From Cynocephalus volans (lineage: Eukaryota; Chordata; Mammalia; Dermoptera; Cynocephalidae): a stretch of 64,000 nt of DNA. A program made the position numbers and the translations under genes. Each line of letters opens with the position of its first letter. Position 1 is the stretch's first letter. The stretch is from positions 6,937,382-7,001,381 of the forward strand of contig NC_084474.1 of NCBI RefSeq assembly GCF_027409185.1. Reading direction: 5' to 3'. The notes beneath the pieces were generated by a model. It was not told where the DNA came from. It worked only from the letters and a program-made list of their open reading frames with translations, and ran no database searches. Shown piece after piece: positions 61,209 through 64,000 of the stretch.

Positions 61209-61560
61209 TTTCCCCCAACTTTTATGTGTTAGAAACTTGACCCCCACTGTGACTATTAAGAGGGCAGGAAATCCTATTATGGCTATTGAAAGGTAGAACC
61301 TTGAAGAGGTGATTGGATTGTAGGACCATGCAGTAGTGAATGGATTAAAAACGGTGGTCAGGGGTGTGGTTCTGAGGACTTCAAAAGGACAGTGCATGAG
61401 GAACTGTCTCTCTCTGCTTCCACCATCTTGCAATGTGAGACCCCTGGGTCACTATTGCTACTACCAGATGAACTTTGGACTTCCCAGCCTCAGAAACTGT
61501 AAGCAATAAATTTTGTTTTTCTTTGTAATCCACTACAGTTGTACACCTATTTTATTTGGA
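61209..61560 (+). mobile_element. MLT1/MST-like MaLR LTR
   Basis: 'cccccaacttttatgtgtta', 'gaggtgattggattgtagga', 'gtagtgaatggattaaaaac', 'tggacttcccagcctcagaa' and 'gtaagcaataaatttt' reproduce the order of an ERVL-MaLR LTR, with the polyadenylation signal AATAAA at 61505-61510. The exact subfamily is not determined. Confidence 0.65.
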
Positions 61561-62330
61561 TATTCGATTGATGAGTACAGAGTCCATGAGTTTGTAAATG
61601 CCAAACCATCAGGGACTGTGCCTGCGTTGCTCACCGTAGCATACAGGGCCTGGCACCTGGTGGGCATTCCATTACTGTTCGCAGAATGAATGCACAGATG
61701 AACATGCATGTTTGGGTTCTAACACATGAGACCAATCAGCCTCACGTTTCTTACCAAAGTGTACTCCACTCAGCACTAGTAGCAGATGTAATGTGGATCT
61801 TGTGGGCAAATAACTCAGAGAAACCCTGGGTTCAGCAAAGTTCTGCATGACTTTTTAACCTCCCTTATGCTAATATGTATTGTGAACTTCTAAATAGAAA
61901 TCTTGTAGCTCTATTTCCCAAATTTATTTGACCACAATACCATTTTTCACGGAATAACTTATAGTGCTAGCTCCATAAGTGAGTTTGGTGAGAACAGACA
62001 AACTGATGAGCAGAAATTGCGTGTTGCTTGGGGGAAACTGGAGCTGTGCACAGGAGTCGAGGCCCAGGAATGACTGTCAGAGGAGGAAATGCAACACTCA
62101 CATTGTGGCTTAATGTCCCCTTAGTGAGGCTGAACATCAACTATCTCCTGTCTTTAGAGTCAAAACACCAAAATACCTGAGGCACTAAAACAGGATTCAG
62201 AAGACTGTGCTTTCCTTTTTAGCTTTATGACCTTGAGCAAGCTATGTGACCACCTGTAAAGTGAGAGCAGTAACACCTACCCTGACTATCCCCCTAGATA
62301 GGGTAAAGGTCAAAAGAAATAATGAATGTA
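61561..62330. other. No gene seen; L2-like piece at 61580-61700
   Basis: 'atcagggactgtgcctgcgt', 'cagggcctggcacctggtgg' and 'ttcgcagaatgaatg' resemble an L2 3' end. The rest is ordinary non-coding sequence. Confidence 0.5.
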
Positions 62331-62565
62331 ATAACAACAATGGCTAATATTAATTATCTTCTTATTTTATGCTGGATGACACTTTCCAAGCATTATCTTA
62401 TCCCATCCTGCTATCATTATCTTCATTGTACAAATTATTTAATTGAGCTTCACTAGGTTTAGTAACTTTCCAAATACCACATAGCTAGAAAGCAGCAGAG
62501 TCAGGATTTCAGCTCAAAAGATCTGATTCTAGAGTCTGTGCTCTTAACCTCTATGCTCAATGTGC
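62331..62565 (+). repeat. MIR SINE
   Basis: 'tggctaatattaattatctt', 'catagctagaaagcagcaga', 'gtcaggatttcagctcaaaa' and 'tgtgctcttaacctctatgc' follow the MIR consensus order on the plus strand. Confidence 0.8.
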
Positions 62566-63499
62566 AAGTTCTTGGCAATCTCTCAAATGTGCATTTAAGC
62601 AAGTGATCATCATAATTTCTGAATTGCATTTTCCCACTCAGCCTTAACACACCAGGAAGATTCTGTTGTGCAGAGCAGACATCAGGTGCCTAGTGCCAAC
62701 CTGTCTTGCACCAACAGCTATATGACCCCCAAAACAACACCTGTCATTATTGAGCATTGGCCATGGTCAGGCCCTGCACTGGGTGAGTATTGGTATATTA
62801 ACGGATGTGTCGATGACTGACTCTCTAATCTGCCTTCCCCAAGAGGCCCTGAACAATTTGGGGAAAAGGACAGTGACATTCAGCCTTTGTTCCCAGCACC
62901 AAATTGAAGGGAATTGCATAGAGCCACGAGAGTGGTTTCCACAAGGACGATGTCCAGATGACATCAGAACCTGGGCAGACTGGACATGCGCTGCCTCCAG
63001 CCTGTAGAAGCTCACCCACAAAATCTCTCATTTTCACGTCAATATTATTTTGATGTTGAAAAGCCGATCACGAAAAACTTTTAATTAAAGCGTTTCATTT
63101 TACTCTTTCATGAGGACTTAACCAAAAGATTTGCGGTGCAGCTGGTGAAATGGGAAAAGGTCAGGGGAGATGATCCGTTCCTGGTTCCACCAATGAGAGC
63201 TTCGTGCTATTGGGCAAATCATCTAGGCGTGTCTGGGCTGCCGAGTGCTTAGCTTTCCAATGAGAGTGTGGTATTAGACGGTGACAATCCATGCACTTCC
63301 TATATCTGCCTGCTACTTGCTAGGCATTGCTCAATATACGATCTCATTATTCCTCACAGTAGCCCCATTCACAGAGGACTGAAACCAGACTTAGAGGCTA
63401 ACTGCTCGTACCCTCTGGTAGTGGTAAAGCAGTCTTCGGAAGGGGGCCCCAGGGTGCTGCAGCTCACTCCTCTTTTCTGAACGTCACTAAAATGCCATT
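62566..63499. other. No gene seen
   Basis: GC content rises gradually toward the right. Overlapping short frames on both strands at 62750-63037 have no recognisable domain. No splice-site pattern or repeat could be supported. Confidence 0.5.
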
Positions 63500-64000
63500 T
63501 CTAAACTGTCGCCTTACCAGTACCCCCAAGGGGTTCGAGGGTGCTGACAGGGCGGTGCCTCGGCCAGGCACACACTGGCCAGCTGCCCAGGCCTCCGGGC
63601 CAGCCTGACCCTGCTACTTGTGCTCCCCCAACTCTGCGACTCTGTCTAAATGTGCCTGGCAGCTCTGAAACCCGTGGCCCTTACACCCCGTAACCCTCCC
63701 CAGGCCGCTGCCACACGCCTTTCCTGTCTATCTCCAAACCCCAGGACAGAGACCCAGAGACCGAGGCGGCTCCTCGAAGCTGCACGCCCTGAAAACCGCC
63801 TGCCGCCGCGGGAAGCGCAGGAGGCGGACTCCAGAGCAGGAAACGGTTCCACCAGAGCCGAGGCCTGGCTCTCGGGTGCGCGCGCGGGGCGGGCGCGCGC
63901 GCCAGGCTGGCCCCGCAGACCGCGCGCGCCAGGCTGGCCCCGCAGACCGCGCGCGCCAGGCTGGCCCCGCAGACCGCGCGCGCCAGGCTGGCCCCGCAGA
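63500..64000. promoter_or_regulatory. CpG-rich tract, possible edge of a CpG island
   Basis: From about 63500, and densely from 63760, the sequence becomes GC-rich with many CpGs ('ctgccgccgcgggaagcgca', 'gtgcgcgcgcggggcgggcg'), in contrast to the 50 kb before it. 'ggggcgggcg' is a GC-box-like site. This fits the edge of a CpG island and perhaps a promoter beyond the window. No TATA box or first exon can be assigned. Confidence 0.5.
63891..64000. repeat. 27-bp GC minisatellite, running off the window
   Basis: The unit 'gccaggctggccccgcagac' plus 'cgcgcgc' begins at 63901, 63928, 63955 and 63982, the last cut by the window end. The copies are identical. Each carries a run of alternating C and G and four CpGs or more. 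Copy number beyond the window is unknown. Confidence 0.95.

Noticed and set aside
1-64000. Multi-gene defence, biosynthetic or other operon-like system
   Set aside because: All long frames belong to two processed gene copies or to L1 elements, and nothing in the layout suggests co-working genes.

Overview
The window is nuclear DNA of a placental mammal. It is AT-rich and filled with L1 LINEs in several age classes, MIR and L2 remnants, hAT, mariner and Tigger DNA-transposon relics, ERVL-MaLR-like LTR pieces and one solo retroviral LTR. The single SINE is built on a tRNA-Ile-like head. That resembles the CYN family of colugos (Dermoptera), so a colugo is my tentative host guess. It rests on one element and on memory, not on a search. 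I found no intact multi-exon gene, no free-standing RNA gene and no CRISPR or prokaryotic feature.

Layout: 1-5.2 kb holds an L1 3' end, a hAT-like element, a MIR and an L2 in otherwise plain DNA. From 5.2 to 10.2 kb lies a nearly full-length retrocopy of liprin-alpha-1 (PPFIA1, minus strand) between perfect 15-bp target-site duplications. It keeps one reading frame of about 1,065 codons, a retained first intron with good splice sites, an in-frame triplication of 135 bp in the coiled coil and a one-base insertion that removes the C-terminal tail. From 11.3 to 14.3 kb come the SINE and a 5'-inverted L1 carrying a 1,346-bp solo LTR with 6-bp duplications. From 17.3 to 20.6 kb lies a second retrocopy, PTPN12 (PTP-PEST, minus strand), with 12-bp duplications and two frameshifts. 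One frameshift is a 31-bp micro-retroinsertion that is almost pure poly(A).

From 20.6 to 45.7 kb the DNA is mostly old. It contains one near-complete L1 (about 29.0-34.6 kb) whose 5' UTR has three 104-bp tandem monomers, several 3' L1 ends on the minus strand, simple repeats and a hairpin-like mariner MITE. A second near-complete L1 occupies 45.77-51.45 kb between 15-bp duplications, and its 5' end looks like a transduced piece of MaLR LTR. From 51.5 to 61.6 kb there are MaLR-like LTRs, a Tigger/MER2-like element with a nested insertion, an old L1 end and an L1 ORF2 fragment. The last 0.5 kb turns into a CpG-rich tract that ends in a 27-bp GC minisatellite running off the window, perhaps next to a promoter outside.

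The genes here do not form a pathway. The two gene-derived loci are independent L1-mediated retrocopies and the rest is transposon history. I did not find a convincing undescribed system. The liprin retrocopy, with its retained intron, triplicated coiled coil and long open frame, is the locus most worth a second look.
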